Below, piece by piece: positions 14,279 through 23,252 of a DNA stretch of 37,533 bases; within the stretch, counting starts at the first letter, position 1, and each line of letters starts with the position of its first letter. This DNA is from Elusimicrobia bacterium CG_4_9_14_3_um_filter_62_55 (GTDB lineage Bacteria > Elusimicrobiota > Elusimicrobia > UBA1565). The position numbers and the translations under genes were made by a program. Location of the stretch: positions 1 to 37,533 of the forward strand of contig PFUL01000146.1 of assembly GCA_002790095.1 (NCBI GenBank), given 5' to 3'. Below the pieces are notes generated by a model that saw nothing but the letters and a program-made list of their open reading frames with translations, was not told the DNA's origin and did no database searches.

Positions 14279-16023
14279 GCTTCTTCTTCAAGGACGCGCG
14301 CCCAATCGCCCGCCCAATCGTTCGAGACGGCGGCGTAGGCATCGCGAAATAAAAGGGCCGCTTTCCGGACATTTTCTTGGGCCCACCAGGCGGACGGGTC
14401 GTCGAATACTTCGGCGAGCTTGCGCGCGGCTTCCTCCGGGGAGCGCAACAGAATACCGGCATGTTCCAGGGCTTCAAAGGGCTTGGCGGCTTCGGGACGG
14501 TACTCGAATCGCTCGGGGTCCCAGAAGGCGATCATGGGAATATCCGCGGCCAAGCATTCCATGATCGGAGTGGATAAATAGTCCATGACGACGATTTTGG
14601 CGCCGGCCAGCCACGGGTATATCGGTCCCGCGTCGTCGAAGCGCAGGCTGGGACAGTGGGCGGTAAGGCGCTCGCGCGGGGCTTGGCCGTAGCTGCGTTT
14701 CGGAGCCCGGGTGATAAGCGCGTCGCGCGTTTTCTCCGGCAGTGCGCTCAGAAAGCGCTGCGCCCATGCGTAGTATGCATCCCACTGCGAGCCGACGGGC
14801 GAAGGCTGGAAGCGGTAGAGATAACGGGGGTGTTCGGTGCCGATGTAGTAGGCGTATGTGCGCTCCTTCGGCGCGCGGCGGCGCAGCGCGGCCAATTCCG
14901 AGAGCCCTGGGTTCGGAAGGAATCTTCCTGGCGCGCCGTTGTTTCCCGATCCTAAAGCGAAGAAGGAATCAGCAATGGCTCTCTCATGGCGTTCCGGTCC
15001 CGAGTAGCGGAACTGGCCGTATCCCCCTCCGTGCGTCACCGTCACGAGTTTCCTGCCCGTTTCGGCGCCTGCCGCCGCGAGGAACTTGAGAGTTTCGTTA
15101 TAGTACAGTCCATTGGCGGTCACGATTGTTCCGGGTAGATGGGGCAGGCGTTTGAGCGTCGTCTCTCTTGCCTTGGCGTAATCTTCCAGTAGGATACTTG
15201 GGAGCGCGTTCGGGATCAGGCGCGCGGCGATACGCTCGAATTCATCGCGGGTTTCCATTTCGGATAGGACGGACCGGCGTTTAAGGTCAGGACTGTCCGG
15301 TGCAAACGGCCAGGAGTGCTGCACCCTCAAGGGCAGACAGCGAAAACCGCTGCGCAGTGCGATGCGCCAGGGCCACGCCCGCTTCTGCGCGTAGAGGTCG
15401 CACAGCACAGTGTGCGTTCTTGCAGATAGTAGGCCCAGCGCGTTAAAAAGCGCGTCCTGCAGCAAAGCAGATTCCTGCCAGCGGCGCGCGGCGGGGGGGG
15501 TCGGCTCAGGCAGCTTCGCCTGCAGCCGGGTTGGGAAATCGTGGCCCATGGCAACGAGGATTTCCGACATCAACTGGAGATTGCCCAGATCCTCGTAAAG
15601 CGTCTGGTAGGACTGGGGAAAATCAACCGGAATCGTGTACGCCGACGGGTCCAGGAGCAAGGTTGAAAGCCCCGGTTCGACTCGAAAGGCCTCCTGCAGA
15701 TGGACATAGCGATCATAGGCGGAATGAATGTAGTGCAGAAGCCAGGGCCCAAGGAGGATGCGCCAATAGCGCAGGCCGTGCTTTTCGCCGTGCTCCCGGT
15801 CGAGAATGCGGCCGAGTTCCCCGAGCAGATGGTCGCAGACGCGATCGGCGTAGTCGGCGGCGGCGTAGAAGCGTTCGCGGTTATCCCAGGGACTCGGCAG
15901 CACCTTGGTGTTAAGAGAGTCCCAGTTTTGGATACGGTCCCGACGCAGGCACCAAGAACCCAGACAAAGAATCTCGTCGTCCTCGTTCCAAAAATCCTGA
16001 AGCGCGGTGGTCGCCAGGAACAT
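14257..16023 (-). CDS. LIC12162-like surface-carbohydrate transferase
   Basis: This 588-residue protein opens with FLATTALQDFWNEDDEILCL, followed by YWRILLGPWLLHYIHSAYDRY near residue 105-125. This is the pattern of the LIC12162 family, named from Leptospira and annotated as putative transferases in carbohydrate loci. The C-terminal half has GT-B-like features (VTHGGGYGQFRYSGPE, MDYLSTPIMECLAADIPMIAF), where a donor site is expected. The neighbouring SpsF-like cytidylyltransferase suggests a CMP-sugar donor, but this is inference. A G8 run lies at 15493-15500 within the coding region. Start ATG at 16023, 4 nt after the preceding stop. Confidence 0.65.
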   Translation of the reverse strand: MFLATTALQDFWNEDDEILCLGSWCLRRDRIQNWDSLNTKVLPSPWDNRERFYAAADYADRVCDHLLGELGRILDREHGEKHGLRYWRILLGPWLLHYIHSAYDRYVHLQEAFRVEPGLSTLLLDPSAYTIPVDFPQSYQTLYEDLGNLQLMSEILVAMGHDFPTRLQAKLPEPTPPAARRWQESALLQDALFNALGLLSARTHTVLCDLYAQKRAWPWRIALRSGFRCLPLRVQHSWPFAPDSPDLKRRSVLSEMETRDEFERIAARLIPNALPSILLEDYAKARETTLKRLPHLPGTIVTANGLYYNETLKFLAAAGAETGRKLVTVTHGGGYGQFRYSGPERHERAIADSFFALGSGNNGAPGRFLPNPGLSELAALRRRAPKERTYAYYIGTEHPRYLYRFQPSPVGSQWDAYYAWAQRFLSALPEKTRDALITRAPKRSYGQAPRERLTAHCPSLRFDDAGPIYPWLAGAKIVVMDYLSTPIMECLAADIPMIAFWDPERFEYRPEAAKPFEALEHAGILLRSPEEAARKLAEVFDDPSAWWAQENVRKAALLFRDAYAAVSNDWAGDWARVLEEEAWAGRPA

Positions 16024-16027
16024 CGTG

Positions 16028-16696
16028 TCAGCACAGCCTCGAGATGAAGTCTTCGGTGGCCAAATCGCGGTTTTCGGCGCCGCGGACCAAGGCGCAGGCG
16101 CGGAGATAATCCTCTTCGGTATCGATAGTTAGGCGGATGTCGGGACGGCGTTTAAGGGTGGGAACCTCAAGCGTGACGGTTCGGTAACGCTCGGGATGCT
16201 CAAGGGCGACCTCGTCCAGGTGCTCGAAATGATGCGGCTGGTCGGCCTCCCGCAGGCTCTGTTCCAGAGCGTCCCGGGTGAATATCTCGGCGCCGACGCC
16301 CACGGGAAGAGCGTCCAGTGAGTGCGCGAACGCGGCTTCGGAATCCCGGTGCAGGTCGATGAGGCGATCGAGTTCCTCTATGTCGGTGAAGGGATTGTCG
16401 CCGGTTAAGCGAATAACCCTGGAGAACCCGAATCGTTCTGCGCAGGCGACGAAGCGTCCGAGCACGTTCTCCTCGCTTCCGCGAAACAGGCCGCAGCGCC
16501 TCTCGGAGCAAAACGCGGCGATTGTGTCGTCTTGGGGAAGTTCGGTGGTCGCCACGACAATGGAGGCGATGTTTTTCAGGGCGCCTAAGCGGGAGAGGAT
16601 ATGCCCCAGCAACGGGCGTCCGCCGATCGGTTTGAGAACCTTCCCCGGCAACCGCGTCGATCCCATGCGGGCCTGGATGACCGCGCCTAGGGACAT
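16028..16696 (-). CDS. SpsF-like cytidylyltransferase-domain protein
   Basis: This 222-residue nucleotidyltransferase has the classical start GAVIQARMGSTRLPGKVL (residues 4-21), the substrate-loop motif RLTGDNPF and a C-terminal RLTIDTEEDY. These mark SpsF/NeuA-related cytidylyltransferases. The ATG at 16696 is chosen because the motif then starts at residue 4 and the codon overlaps the upstream stop (TAATG). A longer frame to 16801 would add a Lys/Arg/His-rich extension copied from the neighbouring gene. It could activate the nonulosonic acid made by the NeuB operon, whose own neuA is broken. Confidence 0.8.
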   Translation of the reverse strand: MSLGAVIQARMGSTRLPGKVLKPIGGRPLLGHILSRLGALKNIASIVVATTELPQDDTIAAFCSERRCGLFRGSEENVLGRFVACAERFGFSRVIRLTGDNPFTDIEELDRLIDLHRDSEAAFAHSLDALPVGVGAEIFTRDALEQSLREADQPHHFEHLDEVALEHPERYRTVTLEVPTLKRRPDIRLTIDTEEDYLRACALVRGAENRDLATEDFISRLC

Positions 16697-17772
16697 TAGG
16701 TACCGATGGTTTGGGACCGGTTCACATAATTCTTGATTGTGATGGTCCGTCCGTCGACCACGGCCTTCTCGTCTTCGCGGATGCTGCGTGGAAGATAGCA
16801 CTTGCGGCAGGGTGCGAATTCCTTGAAGCCGTCAAGCCGTTTATGTTGGGCGCGAATGGCGTTCAACTCTTCGCCGTGCCAAATCTCATGCACGCTCTGC
16901 GCGTTGGCGTCGCCTACGGAGATGCTCCCCTCCTCGTCATTGGAGCACATCATCGCCTTGCCGTCGGAACCGATCACCAAGCGCTGATAGAGTTGCGGGC
17001 AGGAAAAACCCTCGACATAGGGAGTGAGTTCATCTTTGCCGAGATAGTCGATCAGCGGATTAAAGGCGACCATGTCGACTAGAGGCGCGAAGGTATTGTA
17101 AAAGCCTTGCGGGTCTTCGCTGATCGCGGGCCAAACCGACTGCACCTTAAGCACCGGCTTCTTGAGCCCGCGCTCGCGCTTGATCGCGGCTGCGTTCGCG
17201 ACATTCTCCAGGATTTCGGCGAACTTGATGGGCGCGCGAATGCTCTCATACATCGCCCCGGTGCCGTCGATCGACAAAGTGATCCAATCCGCCCCGGCGG
17301 CGACGAGTTCTTGGAAAAAATCGGGCTTCATGCGCGATCCGTTGGTCAAAAACGACACCTCGCGAATTCCCGAATCCTTGGCGTAGCGCAGACATTCCAG
17401 GAATTTAGGATGCAAGGTCGCTTCGCCGCGGAAGCTGATCCTAAGCGCCGGTACCTTGCCGGCGATTTCATCGACGATTTTCTTGAAGAGGTCGAATTTC
17501 ATCATCTGGACGGCGACCTTGCTCTTGAACTCGTCGGTGATGGTGTAGCACATGGGGCATTTAAGGTTGCAGGCGGAAGAGAGTTCCGCGTCGACGAGAA
17601 GCGGGTAGTCCGCGACTTCCTGGGCAAGCGGCAGCCGCGTCCAACTATCGCGGTACTCGCGGTATTCTTTTTCCCAGCCGTCCCCACGGGCGGCTTCGAA
17701 GCGTTCTTCTCGCTCCGGGCCCTCCATGCTGTAATTGCCTTTATTGATCGGAATGTGCTGTTTATGGCTCAT
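16696..17772 (-). CDS. Radical SAM / SPASM protein
   Basis: This 358-residue protein has the iron-sulfur motif C68-x3-C72-x2-C75 (SSACNLKCPMC), ISFRGEATLHP in the GGE-motif position, and a C-terminal SPASM-type cluster region with C258, C276, C322 and C325. Radical SAM enzymes of glycan loci do deoxygenation, deamination or epimerisation. Some SPASM members act on peptides, and no peptide substrate gene is seen here. It lies next to a class I aminotransferase, a DegT aminotransferase and a split transketolase, suggesting a shared unusual-sugar pathway. The exact reaction is unknown. Confidence 0.85.
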   Translation of the reverse strand: MSHKQHIPINKGNYSMEGPEREERFEAARGDGWEKEYREYRDSWTRLPLAQEVADYPLLVDAELSSACNLKCPMCYTITDEFKSKVAVQMMKFDLFKKIVDEIAGKVPALRISFRGEATLHPKFLECLRYAKDSGIREVSFLTNGSRMKPDFFQELVAAGADWITLSIDGTGAMYESIRAPIKFAEILENVANAAAIKRERGLKKPVLKVQSVWPAISEDPQGFYNTFAPLVDMVAFNPLIDYLGKDELTPYVEGFSCPQLYQRLVIGSDGKAMMCSNDEEGSISVGDANAQSVHEIWHGEELNAIRAQHKRLDGFKEFAPCRKCYLPRSIREDEKAVVDGRTITIKNYVNRSQTIGT

Positions 17773-17799
17773 TGTGTGCCCCGTCTCATAACAAGATTG

Positions 17800-18993
17800 T
17801 CATCTTAGCTCGCCCAAACGCCGACAGGCCTCCTCCAACTCCTTGTCGGTCTTAGCGAAGCAAAACCGAGCCAGCCCGTAGCCGTCCTCCGGCTTGTGAT
17901 AAAAGGCCTCCCCCGGAACCGAAGCCACCCCCGTCGTCTCCAACAAATGCATGGCCCGCTCCTTGCCCGTACGCCCCGGCAGGCGCGAAACATCGGCCAG
18001 CACATAATACGCGCCCTGCGGAACATGAGGCCTCAGCCCCGCGCGCTCCAGCGCAGCGCAGAGAACCCCCCGTTTGGCCGTCAACTCAAGACCCAATTCC
18101 CGGTAATAACTCTCATCCAGAGCCCCCAGCGCTACGGCGACGCCCTTTTGCAGAGGAGCGGGCGCGCAGACATAAACGAGATCGTTCATGTAGCCGATCA
18201 TCTTCGCCCAGTCCGGACGGCAGGCCGCATAGCCGATGCGCCAGCCCGTAATGCTGAAGGTTTTCGAGTAGCCCGAAATCGTGACCGTGCGGTCCTTGAG
18301 ACCCGGCAGAGAGGCCGGGCTTACATGCTCAACGCTGTCATAGGCGATGTATTCGTAAATCTCGTCGGTAAACACCACGAGATCGCGCGAGCGGGCGAAC
18401 TCGGCGAGGCCCTCGAGTTCAGCGCGGCTCCAGATCTTTCCGGACGGGTTGGCCGGGGTGTTGATCATGATCGCTTTCGTGCGCGTGGAGCAGGCAGCGG
18501 CGAGGGCCTCGGGGTCAAAGGACCAGTCCCCGGGCGACATCCGCACGAAGCGGGGTACGGCGCCGACGGCCCGCAAAGTCGTGACATGATAGCCGTAGTA
18601 GGGTTCAAACAAAATCACTTCGTCTCCGGGATCGAGCAGCGCCAGGCAGGCGCAGTAGAAGGCTCCGGTCGCTCCGGCGCTTACGACGATCTCCCCCTCG
18701 GGGTCGGCCTCCACGCCGTTAAAGGACAAGAGTTTCTTGGCGATGGCCTCGCGCAGTTCGGCGATGCCGTCGTAGCGCGTATAACTGTTGGGTCCGTCGG
18801 CGATCGCGGCGGCGGCGGCATCGATCAGCGGCCGCGGCAAGGGCATATCGCAGACGCCCTGCGATAGATTCACCCCGCCGAGGCGCTCGCACTCGATGGA
18901 CATGGCGCGGATTTCCGACTGAGTCAGCGTTTCGCAGCGGCTCGCCAGCGTGCTGCGCGCGGCGGCGTTACCGGGGGAAGGAGCGGATGGCAT
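17800..18993 (-). CDS. Class I/II PLP-dependent aminotransferase
   Basis: This 397-residue fold-type I aminotransferase resembles aspartate- and kynurenine-type enzymes. It has VNLSQGVCDMPLP near residue 41, YTRYDGIAELREAIA, NTPANPSG (178-185), FTDEIYEY, the PLP lysine K244 in SGYSKTFSITGWRIGY, and a C-terminal RFCFAKT arginine for substrate carboxylate. It therefore probably acts on an amino or keto acid rather than a nucleotide sugar. The ATG at 18993 overlaps the upstream gene by 26 nt. A TTG at 19002 is possible. Confidence 0.85.
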   Translation of the reverse strand: MPSAPSPGNAAARSTLASRCETLTQSEIRAMSIECERLGGVNLSQGVCDMPLPRPLIDAAAAAIADGPNSYTRYDGIAELREAIAKKLLSFNGVEADPEGEIVVSAGATGAFYCACLALLDPGDEVILFEPYYGYHVTTLRAVGAVPRFVRMSPGDWSFDPEALAAACSTRTKAIMINTPANPSGKIWSRAELEGLAEFARSRDLVVFTDEIYEYIAYDSVEHVSPASLPGLKDRTVTISGYSKTFSITGWRIGYAACRPDWAKMIGYMNDLVYVCAPAPLQKGVAVALGALDESYYRELGLELTAKRGVLCAALERAGLRPHVPQGAYYVLADVSRLPGRTGKERAMHLLETTGVASVPGEAFYHKPEDGYGLARFCFAKTDKELEEACRRLGELR

Positions 18994-20092
18994 CGATGAC
19001 AAGGTCCACTTGTTCAGGGGTTGTTTCGGAACTCATCGGCAGCGACAGAACCGCGCGGCAGATGCGGAGCGTCTCGGGCAGATCGGGCGAGCCGAGACCC
19101 AAGGCCTTATGCTCCCATACCGGCTTGGCCCAACTGACGATGGTCTCGATTCCGGACTTGCTCAGGTGAGCCCGCAGATCATCCCGGCGGTCGGAGCGAA
19201 TCGCGTAATTCTGGTAGCTGTCGCGGTACTCGGCACCCTCGAAATGCGGGAGTCCGAGTCCGGGCACGCCCACAAGACCCGCGCGGTAGCGATCGGCGAG
19301 GGCGCGGCGATGCTCGACCCAGGCGGGGAAATGGCGCAGCTTGGCGCCCAGGACGGAGGCGTGCAGGTTGTCGAGCAGCGCCGAGTAGCCGTGGTAGTGG
19401 AACTCCCCCGTCTGCCTGTCCTCGCCGTTGTAGCGCAAGCGAACCGCCATCTTCGCGACAGCCTCGTCGTCGGTGATCAGCGCGCCGCCGTCGCCGTAGC
19501 AGCCGAGGGCCTTGAAGGGATAGAAGCTGAAGCAGCCCGTCGCAAAGCTCCCGCACATTTTCCCCCGGAAGGTCGCGCCGAGGGCCTGACAGGCGTCCTC
19601 GATGACGGCGATGCCGCGGGCGTCGGCGATTTTCATGATGCGCTCCATGTCGCAGGAGCGCCCGTTGAGGTGTACGGGAATGACGGCCTTGGTCTTCTCG
19701 GTGAGGGCCGCTTCAAAGGCGTCGACATTCATGTTGAAATCGTCGGCGACATCGACAAGAACCGGGGTTGCACCGGTGTGCACGATCGCCGATATCGACG
19801 CAGCGAAGGTATGCGCGACGGTCACGACCTCGTCGCCGGGACCGACCTTGGCGGCGAGCAGCGCGAAGAACAGGGCGTGGTAGCCGCTGGCGAGACCGAC
19901 CGCGTAGCGCGCCCCGGTGTAGGCGGCGAGGTCCCTCTCGAAATCAAAAAGCTGCCGGCGATGGATGAGGTCGCCGTTTTCAAGGCAGTCGGCGATCGCC
20001 GCGTCGATTTCGTCCTTGTAATCGCGGTAGGCCTTGCGCGGGTCGACGAAGGGAACGCGAAAGCGCGCGGGGGCGTCGGTGGATTGCGTCAT
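18968..20092 (-). CDS. DegT/DnrJ/EryC1/StrS sugar aminotransferase
   Basis: This 374-residue PLP enzyme has VPFVDPRKAYRDYKDEI at the start, ASGYHALFFAL (about 68-78), PVHLNGRSCDM, VIEDACQALGA (D166) and the Schiff-base K194 in CFSFYPFKALGCYGDGG. DegT enzymes add an amino group to a keto-sugar, usually nucleotide-bound. Start ATG at 20092 has GGAG 7 nt upstream and overlaps the transketolase stop (ATGA). Direct linkage to both transketolase halves suggests that the keto-sugar it aminates is made by them. Some relatives are dehydratases that lack the Lys, but Lys is present here. Confidence 0.9.
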   Translation of the reverse strand: MTQSTDAPARFRVPFVDPRKAYRDYKDEIDAAIADCLENGDLIHRRQLFDFERDLAAYTGARYAVGLASGYHALFFALLAAKVGPGDEVVTVAHTFAASISAIVHTGATPVLVDVADDFNMNVDAFEAALTEKTKAVIPVHLNGRSCDMERIMKIADARGIAVIEDACQALGATFRGKMCGSFATGCFSFYPFKALGCYGDGGALITDDEAVAKMAVRLRYNGEDRQTGEFHYHGYSALLDNLHASVLGAKLRHFPAWVEHRRALADRYRAGLVGVPGLGLPHFEGAEYRDSYQNYAIRSDRRDDLRAHLSKSGIETIVSWAKPVWEHKALGLGSPDLPETLRICRAVLSLPMSSETTPEQVDLVIDAIRSFPR

Positions 20093-21039
20093 GGTTTTAC
20101 TCCAGTGGCGTCGATGGGGTCGCGATGAACGGCGGCAGCGGCACGGGCGATCCCTTCCGCCGTGAGTCTGTTGCGCTTGAGTAAATAGGATTGACCGCCG
20201 ACATCGCGGCAGAAGCGGTCCGGCAATCCCAGGATTTTGAGCGGAGGACGCCGTCCGGGATGCTGCGCAAGAACCTCGGCGACCGCGCTCCCGAGACCGC
20301 CGATGACGCTGTGCTCCTCGACGGTGACGATAGCCCCGGTCTGCTCGGCGGCTTCCGCGATAGCCGCGGCGTCGATGGGCTTGATGGTATGCATGCTGAG
20401 GAGGCGCGCCGAAATTCCGTCGACTTCCAGCGCGGCGCAGGCCTCGACGCAGGCCTTGAGGATCGATCCCGTCGCGATGACGGTCAGGTCGGAGCCTTCC
20501 CGCACGCGGATGGCCTTCCCGATGCGAAAGTCGATCGGGCCGGGATGCACGCGCTGCTCGCCGGCCTTGCCCAGGCGCAGGTAGAAGGGGCCGTCTGTCG
20601 TTGCCGCGGCGCGCGTCGCGTGTTCCGCCTCCAAGGGATCGGCCGGGGACAATACCGTCATGCCCGGGATCGCGCGCAGGACCGCGAGGTCCTCGGTAGC
20701 GTGATGGGAAGAGCCGAGGGCGCCGTAGGCAAATCCCCCGCCGACGCTGACGACTTTGAGATTGGCCTCGTGATACGCGCCGTCGTTTCGAATCTGCTCT
20801 AGGCAGCGCAAAGTCGGAAAATTGGCGATGGAATAGGTAAAAACGATTTTTCCGGAAAGGGCCATGCCGGCCGCGACGCCGGTCATGTTCTGCTCGGCCA
20901 CGCCGGCGTTTAGAAAGCGCCTGGGAAATTTTTCCCGAAAGGGTTCTATGACGCTAAATCCCAAATCCCCCGTCACAAAATAGATGCGCTCGTCTTGGGA
21001 GGCCATCTCCTCGAGCGTTTGCAGAAAAGCCGTTCTCAC
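20089..21039 (-). CDS. Transketolase, C-terminal subunit
   Basis: This 316-residue subunit carries the pyrimidine-binding and C-terminal domains. It has the catalytic Glu of FLNAGVAEQNMTGVAAGMAL (E49), the DxxY-like substrate region SSHHATEDLAVLRAIPGM, and VTVEEHSVIGGLGSAVAEVL. The GTG at 21039 is the start: it overlaps the N-subunit stop as GTGA and has GGAGGT a few bases upstream. A longer frame to 21105 would run back into the upstream gene. It pairs with the next gene upstream to form one enzyme moving two-carbon units between sugar phosphates. Confidence 0.92.
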   Translation of the reverse strand: MRTAFLQTLEEMASQDERIYFVTGDLGFSVIEPFREKFPRRFLNAGVAEQNMTGVAAGMALSGKIVFTYSIANFPTLRCLEQIRNDGAYHEANLKVVSVGGGFAYGALGSSHHATEDLAVLRAIPGMTVLSPADPLEAEHATRAAATTDGPFYLRLGKAGEQRVHPGPIDFRIGKAIRVREGSDLTVIATGSILKACVEACAALEVDGISARLLSMHTIKPIDAAAIAEAAEQTGAIVTVEEHSVIGGLGSAVAEVLAQHPGRRPPLKILGLPDRFCRDVGGQSYLLKRNRLTAEGIARAAAAVHRDPIDATGVKP

Positions 21040-21875
21040 GCGCCGACCTCCAGTTGGTCGATCGCCCGCGCGTATTCCTCGGCATCGGGGTTGCGGTAAT
21101 GCCACAGCAATTTGTTTTCCATGAAGTCCACGCCCTTGCCCTTTACGGTGTTGGCGATGACGCAGGAGGGTTTGCCGGGCTTAAAGGGCGCCGAGTAGAG
21201 GGTGCTCAGGATTTCGTCCATGTCGTGTCCGTCGATTTCCCGCACGGCCCAGCCGAACGCCGTCCATTTGTCCGCGAAGGGGTCGAGGTCCAGCACCTCG
21301 CGGGTCGCTCCGAGGCTTTGGATCTTGTTGTAATCGACGATGGCTATGAGATTGTCGAGACGGTGGTGGCCGGCGAACAGCGCCGCTTCCCAGGTGGAGC
21401 CTTCGTCGCATTCTCCGTCGGAAAGCAAAGCGAAAACGCGGTGGTCGGCGCCGTCGGATTTTCCGGCGTAGGCCATCCCGGAGGACATCGAGAGCCCATG
21501 CCCCAACGAGCCGGTGGAAATCTCGACGCCGGGGACGCCCTTATGCGTGGCGTGGCCGGAAAGCTTCCCGCCGTCCCGGTAGAATGTTTCCAGCCAGGAT
21601 TCGGGGAAAAATCCACGGTGGGCCAAGGCGGCGTAAAAAGCGGCGCAGGCGTGGCCCTTACTGAGAACGAAGCGGTCGCGCTCCGGCGCGTCGGGGCGCT
21701 TGGGGTCGATTTTGAGCACCGAGCCGTAAAGCGCCGCCAGCAGGTCGGCCATCGACAGGGAGCCGCCCACATGAGCGCTGCGGGCCTCGTGCACCATGCG
21801 AATGGCGCTGCGCCGCAGGTGCAGGGCGAACTCGCGGCAGCGGGCTGCGTCGGGATGCGGGGCGGAGGCGGGCAT
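21036..21875 (-). CDS. Transketolase, N-terminal (TPP-binding) subunit
   Basis: This 279-residue subunit has the thiamine-diphosphate motif LLSDGECDEG (D153) through N183 (VDYNK). It also has FVLSKGHACAAFYAAL, HATHKGVPGVEISTGSLGHG and DGHDMDEI. Split transketolases in glycan or antibiotic loci are usually dedicated to one unusual sugar rather than to the pentose phosphate pathway. It starts 3 nt after the TylF-like methyltransferase frame ends and overlaps the C-subunit start (GTGA). Confidence 0.93.
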   Translation of the reverse strand: MPASAPHPDAARCREFALHLRRSAIRMVHEARSAHVGGSLSMADLLAALYGSVLKIDPKRPDAPERDRFVLSKGHACAAFYAALAHRGFFPESWLETFYRDGGKLSGHATHKGVPGVEISTGSLGHGLSMSSGMAYAGKSDGADHRVFALLSDGECDEGSTWEAALFAGHHRLDNLIAIVDYNKIQSLGATREVLDLDPFADKWTAFGWAVREIDGHDMDEILSTLYSAPFKPGKPSCVIANTVKGKGVDFMENKLLWHYRNPDAEEYARAIDQLEVGA

Positions 21876-21878
21876 CGC

Positions 21879-22613
21879 TTAATCGAGCACCGCGAATCCG
21901 ATGTAGGGATCCCAGGGAAGTCTTTGGATTTTGAGGCTGCGCAGTCCGACGGACTCCAGCGCCGCGCTCGTTTCTCCCGGCCAGATGGGATTGTCAAGTT
22001 CGTCAAAGGCCAGCACGGCGCCCTTGGGCATGCGCGGGACGAAGGCCTCCAATGCCGCCTTGGTCGGTTCGTAGAGGTCGAAATCCATGAACAGCAGGCT
22101 CACGACCAGGTGCTGGTTGTCCTGGACGAATTTGGGGATGGTTTCGATCGCGTCACCCTTCACGAGGCGAATCTTCTCGACATGCCCCAGGAAGCGGTCG
22201 CTGTCGTAGACCTCGATAAGCGAGGCCAGTTCCGAGAAACTATCGGCTTTGAGTCCCCCCTTCTTGGGGTTTAGAAGCGGGTTGCGGTCCTTCTTTGAAA
22301 TATCCGGAAAGCCGGCGAAGGTGTCAAATCCGTAGATGCGCCGCATCAGATTCGCCGGTTCGAGTACGGCGCTAAATTGCGCCCAAGACATCAGGCCGAA
22401 ACCGCTGCGCACCCCGCATTCGATGATCGAGCCTTTGACCTCCAAAACCCTCTTGAAGACTTCGTAGAGCGCGAGATAGCGGGTTACCGTCTTGCGCCGC
22501 GCGTATTTCGGGAAGTTCTCCAACCGCGCTTCGAGCGGGTCGGCGCTGTTTGCGAAGATGCGCGAAATGCGTTCGCTGGCGACGGCTTCGGACTTGGTCT
22601 TCAGTGATTTCAT
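21879..22613 (-). CDS. TylF/MycF-like O-methyltransferase
   Basis: This 244-residue AdoMet enzyme has IIECGVRSGFGLMSWAQF near 65-80, YGFDTFAGFPD, RLVKGDAIETIP, MDFDLYEPTKAALEAF and DELDNPIWPGET. This is the order found in macrocin-O-methyltransferase-type enzymes, which methylate sugar hydroxyls. The metal-binding Asp of MDFDLY and DELDN is present. The ATG overlaps the sugar-transferase stop (ATGA). It could methylate the sugar made by the adjacent transketolase and DegT genes. Confidence 0.82.
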   Translation of the reverse strand: MKSLKTKSEAVASERISRIFANSADPLEARLENFPKYARRKTVTRYLALYEVFKRVLEVKGSIIECGVRSGFGLMSWAQFSAVLEPANLMRRIYGFDTFAGFPDISKKDRNPLLNPKKGGLKADSFSELASLIEVYDSDRFLGHVEKIRLVKGDAIETIPKFVQDNQHLVVSLLFMDFDLYEPTKAALEAFVPRMPKGAVLAFDELDNPIWPGETSAALESVGLRSLKIQRLPWDPYIGFAVLD

Positions 22614-23218
22614 GGCAGTTTCACCCGGCAGCCCAAAAGCGCGAGGGCCGTCTTTGCGAGTATTTCCAGATCGGTCGGAATGGAGCGGTTGCGGACATAG
22701 TAAAGCCCGAGCCGGATCTTCTCGGGGCGTATCAATTCGTTGTAGGCCCGGTCCGGGTCGGGGCTGCCGTTGAGAATCTCGCCTTCATTGCGAAAACGGA
22801 TCGACGCATAGTCGGTGATGCCGGGCGGCGTCGACAGCAGGGCCTTTTCTTCGGCGCTGTAGCGCGCGACATCGGACTCGACCTGCGGGCGCGGGCCCAC
22901 CAGGCTCATCTCGCCGCGCAGGACATTGATGAATTGGGCGATCTCGTCGAGCTTCGTGGCGCGCAGCAAGGCGCCGACGCGCGTGATGCGGGGATCGTCG
23001 TTGGGCGTGGACGGCCCCCCCCGTTTTTCCGCGTCGGCGACCATGGTCCTGAACTTGAGCATGGTAAACCGGGTTTCGTTGAGCCCCACGCGCTTGCCGC
23101 GGTAGAAGACCGGGCCGGCGGATTCCAGCTTAATCGCGAGGGCGACCAGCAGAAAAATCGGGGTCGCAAGCAGCAGCACCGGGATGGCCACGGAAAGATC
23201 CAAAAATCGCTTACCCAT
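22610..23218 (-). CDS. Initiating phosphoglycosyl transferase (PglC/WcaJ-C-terminal type)
   Basis: This 202-residue monotopic membrane enzyme transfers a sugar phosphate from a UDP-sugar to undecaprenyl phosphate. It has [20 protein letters not shown] as the re-entrant membrane helix, [19 protein letters not shown], the catalytic dyad D91-E92 in [20 protein letters not shown], and LVGPRPQ. It is the short PglC-like form without the N-terminal helices of full WcaJ. A TATAAT box 8 nt before the ATG suggests a promoter here. A C8 run lies at 23015-23022 (GGG GGG codons). Confidence 0.93.
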   Translation of the reverse strand: MGKRFLDLSVAIPVLLLATPIFLLVALAIKLESAGPVFYRGKRVGLNETRFTMLKFRTMVADAEKRGGPSTPNDDPRITRVGALLRATKLDEIAQFINVLRGEMSLVGPRPQVESDVARYSAEEKALLSTPPGITDYASIRFRNEGEILNGSPDPDRAYNELIRPEKIRLGLYYVRNRSIPTDLEILAKTALALLGCRVKLP

Positions 23219-23226
23219 GAAAGGTA

Positions 23227-23232
23227 ATTATA
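23227..23232 (-). promoter_or_regulatory. -10 box (TATAAT), probable leaderless internal promoter
   Basis: A perfect TATAAT on the minus strand ends 8 nt before the ATG at 23218, in the 34-bp gap after the methyltransferase at 23253. No ribosome site is present. It may divide the long minus-strand block into two units. Confidence 0.5.
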
Positions 23233-23252
23233 GAAAATAGGAGGGCTTGAGG

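Noticed and set aside
13041-14477. 478-codon minus-strand frame
   Set aside because: It overlaps the flippase in another frame and is very Arg/Pro-rich with no membrane helices.
16697-16801. N-terminal extension of the SpsF-like protein
   Set aside because: The extra 35 residues are coded in the overlap with the radical SAM gene and are basic and without family match. The ATG at 16696 puts the conserved motif at the normal place.
18950-20128. 392-codon open frame on the plus strand
   Set aside because: It lies opposite the DegT aminotransferase, whose motifs are clear. The frame is Gly/Ala/Arg-rich with no domain and arises from high GC content.
21054-22274. 406-codon open frame on the plus strand
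   Set aside because: It lies opposite the transketolase N-subunit and TylF-like genes, which have full family motifs. It is an antisense shadow.
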